Shown one piece after another: positions 24,701-32,811 of a stretch of DNA of 49,158 nt (position 1 is the first letter of the stretch; every line of letters begins with the position of its first letter). A model generated the notes under the pieces. The model ran no database searches and was not told where the DNA came from. It worked only from the letters and a program-made list of their open reading frames with translations. The position numbers and the translations under genes are program-made. The stretch spans positions 1 to 49,158 of the forward strand of contig CADAXW010000008.1 of assembly GCA_902792005.1 (NCBI GenBank), in the 5' to 3' direction. Origin of the DNA: an uncultured Lachnospiraceae bacterium (GTDB lineage: Bacteria > Bacillota > Clostridia > Lachnospirales > Lachnospiraceae).

Positions 24701-25626
24701 CGGCACTGCTTATATTCCTGTTCCTTCAGACGATTTTCCTGATCCATCCTGCGCTGCTTCGGCCGCTCCAGGTGAATCTCGATCTCGATCTTCTGGTAGA
24801 TATTCTCGACGATCAGTTTTCCGGTGTTCTCACCGTCCGGCACATGCTCCGGAGAGATATAGACCTGCAGATCACAGGAATTTGCCGTGAAATCTGCAGA
24901 AGTAAGGGTCTTCTTCGCCGGAATGATGAACTCCGCATTGCTGCGGATCTCAGACCGGGTATAACCCCAGGTATTCTTTGTCAGTGTTACAGAGATACTC
25001 TCTGTCTCGGCAGGCATGACCAGATCCAGTTTTGCCTTGTCGGTCGAGAGGGTCACGGTACGCTTTTTATGCACAAGAACCAGGAACTCCTCCATGGCCT
25101 GATCTACGGAGTGACTGTCCAGAAGACTCTCGTAAACCAGCTTCAGATGGGGTTCCCGATTGATAAATGTACGACGGAAGTCATCGCTCATGAACAGCCG
25201 CGTCGCCTCGGTCCAGTTACGCTCGGCCAGTGCGGCAAACTTGAACAGATCATCGATCCGCTCACTTCCGCAGGTAACGCAGGGCGGAACGATGCTGATA
25301 TCGTAGGGCAGACGGAATTCACCCCCGTCGGTGATCACATTTATGTGCCCACGGAAGTTCTGTCCTGCCTCAAGACAGGTTGCATCAAAGGAATAACGAA
25401 CCTCGAATTTTCGGCTGATAAAGCTGTGATTTTCGAAACGCAGCAGGTATCTGCTGTCATAGACCATGCCTTTGATGGGGTGCTTGTTCCGGCTCTCTAC
25501 CTGGAAGGCCCCCCAATATACGGTTCCCGCCTCAATACTGAGTTTAAAATTCTGTTTTGATATGTATACGTCCGGCCGGTCGATGCGAAAACCGCCCTTT
25601 GCATACTGTTCAACGATCGCCTTCAT
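21742..25626 (-). CDS. Uncharacterised 1294-aa helical-repeat protein (DUF5717-like)
   Basis: A very large cytoplasmic protein, possibly DUF5717 (recalled, not checked). The N-terminal part (about 1-300) is strand-rich; it has LSIEAGTVYWGAFQVES and a Cys pair in PPCVTCGS, like small beta domains. The middle and C-terminal parts are long helical repeats of solenoid/TPR type (for example MNLFDKAFEAVKLYGFN). They are interrupted by an acidic low-complexity segment around residues 570-640, rich in Glu/Asp. There is no membrane segment or signal peptide. I start at the ATG at 25626, which has GGAGAT upstream; the longer frame upstream lies in the promoter region. It is the first gene of a seven-gene run to dnaB. 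Confidence 0.88.
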   Translation of the reverse strand: MKAIVEQYAKGGFRIDRPDVYISKQNFKLSIEAGTVYWGAFQVESRNKHPIKGMVYDSRYLLRFENHSFISRKFEVRYSFDATCLEAGQNFRGHINVITDGGEFRLPYDISIVPPCVTCGSERIDDLFKFAALAERNWTEATRLFMSDDFRRTFINREPHLKLVYESLLDSHSVDQAMEEFLVLVHKKRTVTLSTDKAKLDLVMPAETESISVTLTKNTWGYTRSEIRSNAEFIIPAKKTLTSADFTANSCDLQVYISPEHVPDGENTGKLIVENIYQKIEIEIHLERPKQRRMDQENRLKEQEYKQCRINLTQAYLDFRMDRIGLDEYVADTLEALRVLMEMEPEEDMYRLAVMHMNILKGDYAKVEQEFVRIEADVDRSLMTNQEKCYYSYLKAMMLRDDDTVEKTANMIRRNYRTQEPKMFFFWLLLFVDPVYSEDKGALYRELTEMYEEGENSPIIYFELCDILNANPLMLKRLTPFEITTIKWGLRHNYISDDVLNEFVKLAGRNKEFNKQIFDVLRSIYDKNEDVLRRERLMREHHSLEKEEEVVEETPSFADEEEDDFIFTGFDEDEPEEELREEINAPGDPLRLSSEDEEYNREEEQLDKKVQQSFDDKFDETIHAEAEERLLKKENENLEVLGSICSMLISANMLDVRYHRFYKAAVLQSLKFIGLNECYIRSMDRTHYELIPPSVLMYLNYKNTLNEDELAYLYANVIFNKSEHMKIYHEYAPTMEDFMESMIMKGKVNDDLTVIYDEFLEPESVSSLFAGKLINIIFRRKLVCYNKNIRAVIVSHGELSKVQHVQLVDGEAYVEILSDNASIIFEDKDGNRYAGSIPYHFERIVDEKAYIPICREYSPRDYRVLLYNYESIGEFTYKNAREVNAAREIINCEEISDDYKQQACLDIIEYYHENRDADVLIKYLRRLDIEYLTHANARTIITYLIDMNLFDKAFEAVKLYGFNELDVRELYRLADYGVEDSEGFLNENLMSICLNLYKTGTVNANILTYMVMNFNGSIDELAGLFKLAKDKVADVGSLAENTLAQMMFAGEHLEYIYDIFATYYNGRSRGLVVKAFLRLAAHNYLIKDMQVPNYIFEALYSEIMKGNIDDEISSMALLLYFSRLERYTNEQKKWITDTALRFVDAGKILPFYKSFASFLELPQDVFLKTYLIYKSENRRQVFVRYSTGTGVRAREMTKVHRMEEVVSGLYVMEFVVFHGERLVYSIEDDPDGNAQIVESEVLKKKSYNKQDLNRFEMINSMLVKQEMRKDKELLEDLDVYINTVHLFEENLTLL

Positions 25627-25650
25627 GTTACTATCTCCGACAAATAAAAC

Positions 25651-25680
25651 TTGCGAATACCGGTCAAAATGTTGTAGAAT
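25651..25680 (+). promoter_or_regulatory. Putative promoter of the aminotransferase gene
   Basis: TTGCGA (25651-25656) and TAGAAT (25675-25680) are 18 bases apart on the plus strand, with a leader of about 90 bases to the ATG at 25776. It overlaps the leader of the divergent 1294-aa gene. Confidence 0.5.
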
Positions 25681-25716
25681 AATGGTAGCGTGTGAAAAAC
25701 GATACCAAGTCAATCT

Positions 25717-25745
25717 ATTATAGCAGATTCGGCATTGTTTTGAAA
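25717..25745 (-). promoter_or_regulatory. Putative promoter of the trio-valS-gdpP-rplI-dnaB run
   Basis: On the minus strand a perfect -10 TATAAT (25722-25717) lies 17 bases from TTTCAA (25745-25740). The leader to the ATG at 25626 is about 85 bases. No other convincing promoter or terminator is visible before the end of dnaB at 13052. Confidence 0.55.
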
Positions 25746-25775
25746 GTAAAATATCTACACGTCGGAGGTTTCGGA

Positions 25776-26828
25776 ATGAGTCCAAATCAACTACGGATCG
25801 AGCAATACGAAACAGTGCTTTATGATGCAAATCTGAACCCGCTTGGGATTCCTGTCTCGGTAAAGCAGTCCATCGCAAACAACATCAGTTCTATCATAAA
25901 ATACCCGGATATCTATTATGCAAATCTGAAAACTGCCATCGCAGATTATGCCGGCACCACCCTGGAACGTATCATCATGGGAAACGGTTCACCGGATCTG
26001 CTTCGCCTGTTTGCTGCGCTTCTTACACCGAAGAAGGCTCTGATCCTGGTACCCAGCAGCACCGAGTACGAGAAGGTCATGACCGCCTACGGATGTGAGA
26101 CCGTATTCTACAACCTGGATGAGGAGAAGGAATACGAGCTGGATGTGATGGATCTGATCCAGAAGCTGGATTCCTCTCTGGATCTGGTGATCCTGGGCAA
26201 TCCCAACAACCCCACCTCCAAGCGCATCACCCGGGATGAAGTGGCTCAGCTGGCGGAAGCCTGCAAGACTTTGGACATCTTCCTTCTTGTCGATGAGATG
26301 TACGTGGAATTCCTGGATGACTATGAAGAGGTCACCGCCGTTCCGCTGACGGATGAATTCACGAATCTGGCAGTTCTCCGGAGCGTATCCAAGTTCTTCG
26401 CCGTACCCGGACTCCGGTTCGCTTACGCCATCATGAACAATGAAGAGCTGGCCCATATCATTGACCTGACCACAACAAAGAACAATATCGCAACCCTGTC
26501 GGCCATCGCCGGCGTCGATATGTTCAAGGATACGAAATACATCGAGGATTCCCGCTCCACGGTTCATACCGAGCGCAGTCTGGTCTATCTGGCCATGGCA
26601 CCCTGCCGCACCATTAAGCTGTTCAAGCCTCAGGCAAACTTCATGCTGATGAAGATCCTGAAGGATGACCTGAACTCCTCCATGGTGGCTGAGCATTGCA
26701 GCCTGCGGGGCATCATGATCCGCCGGTGCGATGACATCCGGGGTCTCAGCAACAAGTATATCCGCTTCTGCTTCATGAACCCGAAGCAGAATGACCTGAT
26801 GGTAAATACCATTCTGGAGATCGTATAG
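25776..26828 (+). CDS. PLP-dependent class I/II aminotransferase (HisC/CobD-like)
   Basis: A 350-aa fold-type I PLP enzyme most like histidinol-phosphate aminotransferases and threonine-phosphate decarboxylases. Visible motifs are NPNNPTSKR (substrate/PLP contact), the PLP-binding Asp in FLLVDEMYVEF, the Schiff-base lysine Lys206 in RSVSKFFAVPGLRFAY, and the late Arg in KYIRFCF. The ATG at 25776 has GGAGG seven bases upstream; the longer frame from 25692 would start in the divergent promoter region. No histidine or cobalamin genes are adjacent, so the substrate is open. It is convergent with trpB2 and ends at a shared terminator. Confidence 0.85.
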   Translation: MSPNQLRIEQYETVLYDANLNPLGIPVSVKQSIANNISSIIKYPDIYYANLKTAIADYAGTTLERIIMGNGSPDLLRLFAALLTPKKALILVPSSTEYEKVMTAYGCETVFYNLDEEKEYELDVMDLIQKLDSSLDLVILGNPNNPTSKRITRDEVAQLAEACKTLDIFLLVDEMYVEFLDDYEEVTAVPLTDEFTNLAVLRSVSKFFAVPGLRFAYAIMNNEELAHIIDLTTTKNNIATLSAIAGVDMFKDTKYIEDSRSTVHTERSLVYLAMAPCRTIKLFKPQANFMLMKILKDDLNSSMVAEHCSLRGIMIRRCDDIRGLSNKYIRFCFMNPKQNDLMVNTILEIV

Positions 26829-26856
26829 TTCGTATAGATCATATAAAGCCGATCGA

Positions 26857-26911
26857 CAAAAAAAGAGACAATGGAAGCTAAACCTACGCTCCATTGTCTC
26901 TTTTGTTTTTT
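26857..26911. terminator. Bidirectional terminator between aminotransferase and trpB2
   Basis: AAAAGAGACAATGGA (26861-26875) and TCCATTGTCTCTTTT (26890-26904) form a perfect 15-bp stem. On the plus strand GTTTTTT follows; on the minus strand TTTTTTT follows. It serves both convergent genes. Confidence 0.92.
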
Positions 26912-26938
26912 ATGCTTTCGGTCTCAGCCGGTCTATCC

Positions 26939-28318
26939 TCAGCCCTCAACCTTGGGAAGCTTTGCAACGGATGCAGCGATCTCCTCATCTGAGGGGATGT
27001 AGTCGCTCATCTCACCGTCGTTATACTTCTGGTAAGCAACCAGATCGAAGTAACCGGTTCCTGTCAGGCCGAATACGATGGTCTTCTCCTCGCCGGTCTC
27101 CTTGCACTTCTTTGCCTCGTTGATGGCTGCACGGATGGCATGTGAGCTCTCCGGTGCCGGAAGGATACCCTCTGTTCTTGCGAAGAATTCCGCTGCCTCG
27201 AATACATCGGTCTGCTCAACGGAAACAGCCTCCATGTAACCGTCATGATACAGCTGGGAAAGGGTGCTGCTCATGCCGTGGAACCGGAGTCCGCCTGCAT
27301 GGTTTGCAGAAGGGATAAAGCTGGAGCCCAGCGTATACATCTTTGCCAGCGGGCAGATCATACCTGTGTCACAGAAATCATATGCAAATGTACCGCGTGT
27401 GAAGCTGGGGCAGGATGCGGGCTCTACAGCGATGATGCGGTAATCAGCCTCTCCCCGGAGCTTCTCGCCCATGAAGGGAGCGATGAGACCTCCCAGGTTG
27501 GAACCGCCGCCGGCACAGCCGATGATGATGTCCGGCTTGATGCCGTACTTATCCAGCGCTGCCTTGGTCTCCAGACCGATCACTGACTGATGCAGCAGTA
27601 CCTGATTCAGCACACTGCCCAGTACGTAACGATAGCCCGGGTTCTTTGTTGCAACCTCAACCGCCTCGGAGATGGCGCAGCCAAGGCTTCCGGTGGTACC
27701 CGGATGCTCAGCCAGGATCTTACGTCCTACCTCTGTGGTCTCTGAGGGTGACGGAACAACGGATGCACCGTAGGTTCTCATAACCTCACGACGGAAGGGC
27801 TTCTGCTCATAGGAAACCTTTACCATATAGACCTTGCAGTCCAGTCCCAGATATGCGCAGGCCATGGAGAGAGCAGTTCCCCACTGACCGGCTCCGGTCT
27901 CTGTGGTAACGCCCTTCAGGCCCTGCTTCTTTGCGTAATATGCCTGTGCGATGGCGGAATTCAGCTTATGACTTCCGCTGGTATTATTACCCTCGAATTT
28001 GTAGTAGATCTTTGCCGGTGTCTGGAGCTTCTCCTCCAGGCAGTAAGCACGAACCAACGGTGAGGGGCGGAACATTTTATAGAAATCAAGGATCTCCTGG
28101 GGGATATCCACAAACTTCGTATCGTTATCCAGTTCCTGCTTTACAAGCTCCTCACAGAAAATAGGTGCAAGTTCCTCTGCCGTCAGCGGCTTTCCTGTTC
28201 CCGGGTTCAGCAGGGGTGCCGGCTTTACCTTCATGTCCGCGCGGAGATTGTACCATGCCTTCGGCATCTCCTCTTCCGTCAGATAAATCTTGTAGGGTAT
28301 CTTCTTTTCTTCTGCCAT
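26939..28318 (-). CDS. TrpB-like pyridoxal-phosphate enzyme (TrpB2)
   Basis: A 459-aa tryptophan synthase beta subunit of the longer TrpB2 type, which condenses indole with serine. The PLP lysine is Lys118 in NNTSGSHKLNSA, and the phosphate cradle is GCAGGGSNLGG. TrpB2 has an N-terminal extension (about 1-85) relative to TrpB1. No trpA or other trp genes are adjacent, which fits a stand-alone indole-salvage role rather than the biosynthetic complex; that role is inferred. The ATG follows AAGGAGAAAGAAAC. It ends at a bidirectional terminator. Confidence 0.93.
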   Translation of the reverse strand: MAEEKKIPYKIYLTEEEMPKAWYNLRADMKVKPAPLLNPGTGKPLTAEELAPIFCEELVKQELDNDTKFVDIPQEILDFYKMFRPSPLVRAYCLEEKLQTPAKIYYKFEGNNTSGSHKLNSAIAQAYYAKKQGLKGVTTETGAGQWGTALSMACAYLGLDCKVYMVKVSYEQKPFRREVMRTYGASVVPSPSETTEVGRKILAEHPGTTGSLGCAISEAVEVATKNPGYRYVLGSVLNQVLLHQSVIGLETKAALDKYGIKPDIIIGCAGGGSNLGGLIAPFMGEKLRGEADYRIIAVEPASCPSFTRGTFAYDFCDTGMICPLAKMYTLGSSFIPSANHAGGLRFHGMSSTLSQLYHDGYMEAVSVEQTDVFEAAEFFARTEGILPAPESSHAIRAAINEAKKCKETGEEKTIVFGLTGTGYFDLVAYQKYNDGEMSDYIPSDEEIAASVAKLPKVEG

Positions 28319-28370
28319 GTTTCTTTCTCCTTCTTTCTCGGGCGCCGATTTCCATGCCGCCCTTCACATA

Positions 28371-30023
28371 TTACCGGTTTGTACAGACACCGGATTTATT
28401 AAACTTATAAACCTTGCCCTGGATCTTCACCTTGCCGGTGAGCATAACGCCCTTCTTGCCGGCCTTATTGCTGAAATAGTAATACTTGCTCTTATACTTC
28501 AGCCATCCGGTACGCATAGCACCGTCGCTGTTGAAGTAGTACTGCTTTCCTTTTATCTTCTTCCAGCCCTTGACCATGGCGCCGTCAGATGCAGCATAGT
28601 ACTTGTTTCCGTCACTGCTGATCCAGCCGGTCTGCATAACGCCCTGGGAGTTAAAGAAGTAGGTCTTTTTGCCTATCTTATTTACGCCGGTAACCATCTT
28701 ACCCTTGTTCAGATAGTACCACTTGTTGTTCAGCTTCATCCAGCCCTTGACCATCTTGCCGGCGGTATCGAAGTAATACCATCCGCCGTTGATCTCCTGC
28801 CAGCCGGTCTGCATAACGCCCTTGGAGTTGAAGAGATACTTCTCACCGTCCACTGTGATCAGGCCGGTGTCCTTCAGTCCCTTGGAGTTGATATGCCAGG
28901 TCTCTTTTCCCACATGCATAAAGGAGTTGTGGGGATAGGTATTGTTCTCCTTGGGAGAATTCACACGGATATGCATTACGTGCGCTTCCGTCAGTCCGCC
29001 GTGACATGCATAGCATGCAGGCCAGCGGTTGACCGTACCCACATTTCTGTTGTTATGGCAGTAGATCTTTGCGCAGCCGTCTTCACTCCAGCCCACAAAG
29101 AACAGGGAGTGAACAAAGGGTCTTCCGTCTGTACAATGAGGACAGTACAGAAGGATGGGGTCTCCTGCAGCGATCTCGCCGTGGGGAACATTCTCCAGCT
29201 TGATATAACCGTTATCCAGAGGAACCACGATCTCCTCGATCATGGGGTCATTCGCCAGCTGACCATGAAGGATCGTCGCATGATCGCTGTACTCCGGCAT
29301 ACCGCCCACCTTCAGACAGTTGGAAAGGAACTCCGCACACTGCCATCCGTAAATGCACTGGCTTCTTGCCAGGCCCTTGGACACATCCACTGCCGTATGC
29401 TCTTTCGCAAACTTAATGGCCTTGGCCGCATCATAGGTACGGCCCTGGAAGGTTTTGGATGTACTTCCGGATCCGGAGGTATCCACCTCTCCGGTCCACT
29501 GACCGTTGGGTTTGAAGTTGTGGAGCTTTCCGCCGATGACCTTCTGACCGGTAACCATCATACCCTTGCTGTTGAAGTAATACCACTTCTTGTTGATCTT
29601 CGTCCAGCCGGTCTGCATGATACCAAGCTTGCTGCTGAAATAATACCAGCTGTCATCCAGCTTCTTCCAGCCCTTCACAGCCGCTCCGTCCTCACCCAGG
29701 TAGTACCACTTGTTCTTTGACTCAAGCCAGCCGGTCTGCATGACGCCCTTCTTGTTGAAGTAGTACCGCTTGTTCTTGATCACCTTCCATCCGGTCTGCT
29801 TAACACCCTTCTTGTAATAATAATACTTATCACCGGATTTCACCCAGCCATTTTGGGACGCCATCACAACCGGCGTCTGTTTGGATAATACTCCGGTCTC
29901 ATACTGAGCCTGCACCGCATACTGCACCGTCGGAACGGAAGCCTCAGTGATCTGCGGCGTCGAAAGGGCGAGCGTACCCGCGATCAGCACCCCTGCAATT
30001 CCAAGTACCCAATTTTTTCTCAT
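28371..30023 (-). CDS. Secreted cell-wall-binding-repeat protein with putative amidase domain
   Basis: A 550-aa exported protein. A signal peptide (MRKNWVLGIAGVLIAGTLAL, cleaved near TEA) is followed by about five CW_binding repeats (about 55-180, GWKVIKNKRYYFNKKGVMQT type). A central enzymatic domain follows (about 190-355), and then seven or more further CW repeats to the end. The centre has QCAEFLSNCLKVGG, resembling the Cys-box of Amidase_6/CHAP-like amidases, and FVHSLFFVGWS with a later HNN; the candidate catalytic pair is Cys229 and His305. CW repeats bind teichoic acid or choline on the wall. I use the ATG at 30023, which has AGGTGAGG just upstream; an ATG at 30038 adds five residues. 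Confidence 0.85.
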   Translation of the reverse strand: MRKNWVLGIAGVLIAGTLALSTPQITEASVPTVQYAVQAQYETGVLSKQTPVVMASQNGWVKSGDKYYYYKKGVKQTGWKVIKNKRYYFNKKGVMQTGWLESKNKWYYLGEDGAAVKGWKKLDDSWYYFSSKLGIMQTGWTKINKKWYYFNSKGMMVTGQKVIGGKLHNFKPNGQWTGEVDTSGSGSTSKTFQGRTYDAAKAIKFAKEHTAVDVSKGLARSQCIYGWQCAEFLSNCLKVGGMPEYSDHATILHGQLANDPMIEEIVVPLDNGYIKLENVPHGEIAAGDPILLYCPHCTDGRPFVHSLFFVGWSEDGCAKIYCHNNRNVGTVNRWPACYACHGGLTEAHVMHIRVNSPKENNTYPHNSFMHVGKETWHINSKGLKDTGLITVDGEKYLFNSKGVMQTGWQEINGGWYYFDTAGKMVKGWMKLNNKWYYLNKGKMVTGVNKIGKKTYFFNSQGVMQTGWISSDGNKYYAASDGAMVKGWKKIKGKQYYFNSDGAMRTGWLKYKSKYYYFSNKAGKKGVMLTGKVKIQGKVYKFNKSGVCTNR

Positions 30024-30064
30024 AACCTCACCTGCCATTCTTTGTTATTTCTCTTTTCTCTCTC

Positions 30065-30865
30065 TTACTCCTGCCCCATGGCCTTCTTCAGGATCTCGAT
30101 ATACCAGTCCATCATCTGCGTACCAAACATAACCGCCAGATACATGCCTGCGCAAAGAGACGGTCCGAAGGGGATATGCTCCTTTCCGCCCTTCTTCTTC
30201 CGTACCATCACGGTGACGCCTACCACCGCTCCGACGATGGCTCCCATAAAGAAGCCGCTGACGATCATCTTCCAGCCCAGCAGGAAGCCTGCCGCAAACA
30301 TCAGCTTCACGTCTCCGCCGCCAAATGCGCCGGCTACCACCAGATTGATGAGGATCATGGGCACTGCTATCACCAGCATTCCCACAATACGGTTCACGAT
30401 GGTGATCTCCGAGAAGGGCTCCGTCCACTGAAATGTAAGGATGGACAGTCCCCCCAGTGCCAGGATGGCAAGATTCAGGGAAAATGGTATCTCCATGGTG
30501 TCCAGATCGATCATGGCAATGAGGATCAGGATCAGAAAGAAGGCCAGCAGTGTGGCAGTCGCCGCATTTGCGCCATACCGTACCACCAGGGATACAGCGG
30601 CAGCAACGCTTAGAACCATACAGGCGATCAGCCGCCTCGGCCGTTCCTTAACCACCTCGCCAAAGGGCATCCGGGTAAGCTTTGCTTCCGCTTCCTTCCT
30701 TGCCTGGAATGCTTCCTTTTCCTTCTTTGTCATTTTCCCGTCTACATCTTCATCATAGTCCTCCCGCGCCCGGATGTATGCATCCCAGCGACGGTTCACC
30801 AGTGTGATGATGAGAGACAATCCAAGAGCTGCTCCTATGAAGATTATCGTCCAAAGTATCTGCAT
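30065..30865 (-). CDS. A24 family prepilin peptidase
   Basis: A 266-aa polytopic aspartyl protease that cleaves type IV prepilin-like or pseudopilin leader peptides. Catalytic aspartates are Asp120 in AMIDLDTMEIP and Asp185 in FGGGDVKL, 65 residues apart, close to the 64 in TcpJ. The N-terminal methyltransferase zinc-cysteine region of PilD-type enzymes is missing; one TM and a charged loop precede the A24 domain instead. No pilin or secretion genes are adjacent. The ATG follows AGGAGTTGAT. It is 43 bases from aspS. Confidence 0.9.
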   Translation of the reverse strand: MQILWTIIFIGAALGLSLIITLVNRRWDAYIRAREDYDEDVDGKMTKKEKEAFQARKEAEAKLTRMPFGEVVKERPRRLIACMVLSVAAAVSLVVRYGANAATATLLAFFLILILIAMIDLDTMEIPFSLNLAILALGGLSILTFQWTEPFSEITIVNRIVGMLVIAVPMILINLVVAGAFGGGDVKLMFAAGFLLGWKMIVSGFFMGAIVGAVVGVTVMVRKKKGGKEHIPFGPSLCAGMYLAVMFGTQMMDWYIEILKKAMGQE

Positions 30866-30908
30866 ATCAACTCCTGTACCTGTTACTTATTCAAGACTTA
30901 TTCCTAAC

Positions 30909-32729
30909 TTATTTCTCTGACTCCTCTGACACCGCGGTTTCCTCCGGGGTTACCAGCGCGATCCCCAGCTCCTCCAGCTGTACGGGATCTACGATATTCG
31001 GTGCCTCGCTCATCAGGTCGGAGGCATCCTTCACCTTCGGGAAGGCGATGACTTCACGGATGGAGTCACATTTGCACATCAGCATGAGCAGTCGGTCCAG
31101 ACCATACGCAAGTCCTGCGTGGGGCGGAACACCGTACTTAAATGCCGTGAGCAGGAAGCCGAACTTGTCATTTGCATCCTCGGAGGTAAGTCCGATGACC
31201 TCGAACATTTTCTCCTGAATATCATTCTGGTGGATACGGACGGATCCTCCGCCGATCTCCACGCCGTTCAGCACGATATCATATGCCTTGGCACGAACTG
31301 CACCGGGATCGCTCTCCAGCTTGTCCAGATCCTCCTCCATAGGCATGGTGAAGGGATGATGCATCGCTACAAAACGATTCTCCTCCTCGCTCCACTCCAG
31401 CAGGGGGAATTCAGTGATCCATACGAACCGGAAGGTATCCTTGTCGCAAAGGCCCATTTCCTCTGCCATGTGGCAGCGAAGAGCACCCAGGGTTTCCAGA
31501 ACCAGTTTCTTCTTTGCATCTGCAAGAATCAGGATCAGGTCTCCGGGCTTCGCCTCAGTCTTTGCCTTGATGGCATCCAGTTCCTCGGGCTTCATGAACT
31601 TGGCGAAGGAGCACTTCTCTTCTCCTTCTTCCGGAATGGAAATGTATGCCATTCCCTTCATTCCGTACCCCTTCACAAACTCGGTGAGGGCATCCAGCTT
31701 CTTTCTGGCCATGCCGCCCATTCCCGGTACATTTATGGCACGAACGGTACCGCCCGCTGCCAGGGCACCGGAGAATACCACGAACTCGCAGTCCTTCACC
31801 GTGTCGGAAATGTCGATGAGTTCCATGCCGAATCGAAGGTCCGGTTTATCGGAGCCGTAACGCTCCATAGCCTCCTGCCAGGTCATCCGCTGGATGGGAA
31901 GCTGCACATCAACACCGATGGCATCCTTGAACATCCGCTGCAGCAGACGCTCGTTGACATCGATGACATCATCTACATCGACAAAGCTGAGCTCCATATC
32001 GATCTGAGTAAACTCCGGCTGACGATCAGCACGAAGATCCTCATCACGGAAGCATTTTGCGATCTGGAAATAACGGTCATACCCGGAGCACATCAGCAGC
32101 TGCTTGAAGAGCTGGGGTGACTGGGGCAGAGCATAAAAGCTGCCCGGATGGATGCGGCTGGGTACCAGATAGTCCCGCGCGCCTTCCGGTGTGGACTTGC
32201 AGAGGATCGGTGTTTCGATCTCCAGGAAGCCCTCTTCTGCCATGAACTGACGCACCGTGGTGGTCACCTTGCTGCGCAGCATGATATTTCTCTGAATGTC
32301 GGGACGACGAAGATCCAGGAACCGGTACTTAAGACGGATATCCTCCTTCGTCTTGCTGTTCTCTTCCACCGGGAAGGGAGGTGTCTCCGCTTCCGACAGT
32401 ACCCGGAGAGAATCTGCGATGAGCTCGATCTCACCGGTCTTCATATTCTCATTTACACCGCCGGCCCGAAGCTCGATCTTTCCGGTGACTGCGATAACAA
32501 ACTCGCTCCGCAGCTTTCCTGCACGCTCGAACACTTCTGCGCCTGCTGTCTTCTCTTCAAAAATGATCTGCAGGACTCCGGAACGGTCCCGAAGATCCGT
32601 AAAGACGATACCGCCCTTATTCCGGCTCTTCTGTACCCATCCCATCACGGTGACGGTCTCGCCGACATTTGCCTTTGAAAGCTCTGCACATCTGTGGGAC
32701 CGTTTCAGTCCCTTCATGGATTCTGCCAT
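30909..32729 (-). CDS. aspS: Aspartate--tRNA ligase
   Basis: A 606-aa bacterial-type class IIb synthetase. It has an N-terminal OB-fold anticodon-binding domain, the catalytic domain with motif 2 FRDEDLRADRQPEFTQ, an inserted GAD domain (about 290-420), and motif 3 GLAYGLDRLLML. Length is typical. The ATG follows AAGGAGATG. It has its own promoter (32779-32807) and lies 82 bases after hemZ. Confidence 0.98.
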   Translation of the reverse strand: MAESMKGLKRSHRCAELSKANVGETVTVMGWVQKSRNKGGIVFTDLRDRSGVLQIIFEEKTAGAEVFERAGKLRSEFVIAVTGKIELRAGGVNENMKTGEIELIADSLRVLSEAETPPFPVEENSKTKEDIRLKYRFLDLRRPDIQRNIMLRSKVTTTVRQFMAEEGFLEIETPILCKSTPEGARDYLVPSRIHPGSFYALPQSPQLFKQLLMCSGYDRYFQIAKCFRDEDLRADRQPEFTQIDMELSFVDVDDVIDVNERLLQRMFKDAIGVDVQLPIQRMTWQEAMERYGSDKPDLRFGMELIDISDTVKDCEFVVFSGALAAGGTVRAINVPGMGGMARKKLDALTEFVKGYGMKGMAYISIPEEGEEKCSFAKFMKPEELDAIKAKTEAKPGDLILILADAKKKLVLETLGALRCHMAEEMGLCDKDTFRFVWITEFPLLEWSEEENRFVAMHHPFTMPMEEDLDKLESDPGAVRAKAYDIVLNGVEIGGGSVRIHQNDIQEKMFEVIGLTSEDANDKFGFLLTAFKYGVPPHAGLAYGLDRLLMLMCKCDSIREVIAFPKVKDASDLMSEAPNIVDPVQLEELGIALVTPEETAVSEESEK

Positions 32730-32746
32730 ATCTATTCATCTCCTTC

Positions 32747-32765
32747 TGACAGCACCTTGCTGTCA
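32747..32765 (-). promoter_or_regulatory. Hairpin immediately above the aspS ribosome binding site
   Basis: TGACAGCA (32747-32754) and TGCTGTCA (32758-32765) form a perfect 8-bp stem with a 3-base loop, ending three bases before AAGGAG. It may tune aspS translation. It is too short for a T-box leader, and there is no room for one. Confidence 0.45.
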
Positions 32766-32778
32766 CAACTATTTTGTC

Positions 32779-32807
32779 ATTTTAGCACATCCCCATATGG
32801 AAAACAA
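32779..32807 (-). promoter_or_regulatory. Promoter of aspS
   Basis: On the minus strand TTGTTT (32807-32802) and TAAAAT (32784-32779) are 17 bases apart, with an extended -10 TGC. The predicted start falls about 45 bases above the aspS ATG. Confidence 0.6.
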
Positions 32808-32811
32808 CGGA

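Noticed and set aside
24001-25560. A 519-codon plus-strand open frame opposite the same gene
   Set aside because: Same antisense-shadow composition, no start signals, no recognisable domain.
28500-29850. Repeated DNA pattern as a CRISPR array
   Set aside because: The repeats are coding CW_binding modules in one frame, of unequal sequence and without spacers.
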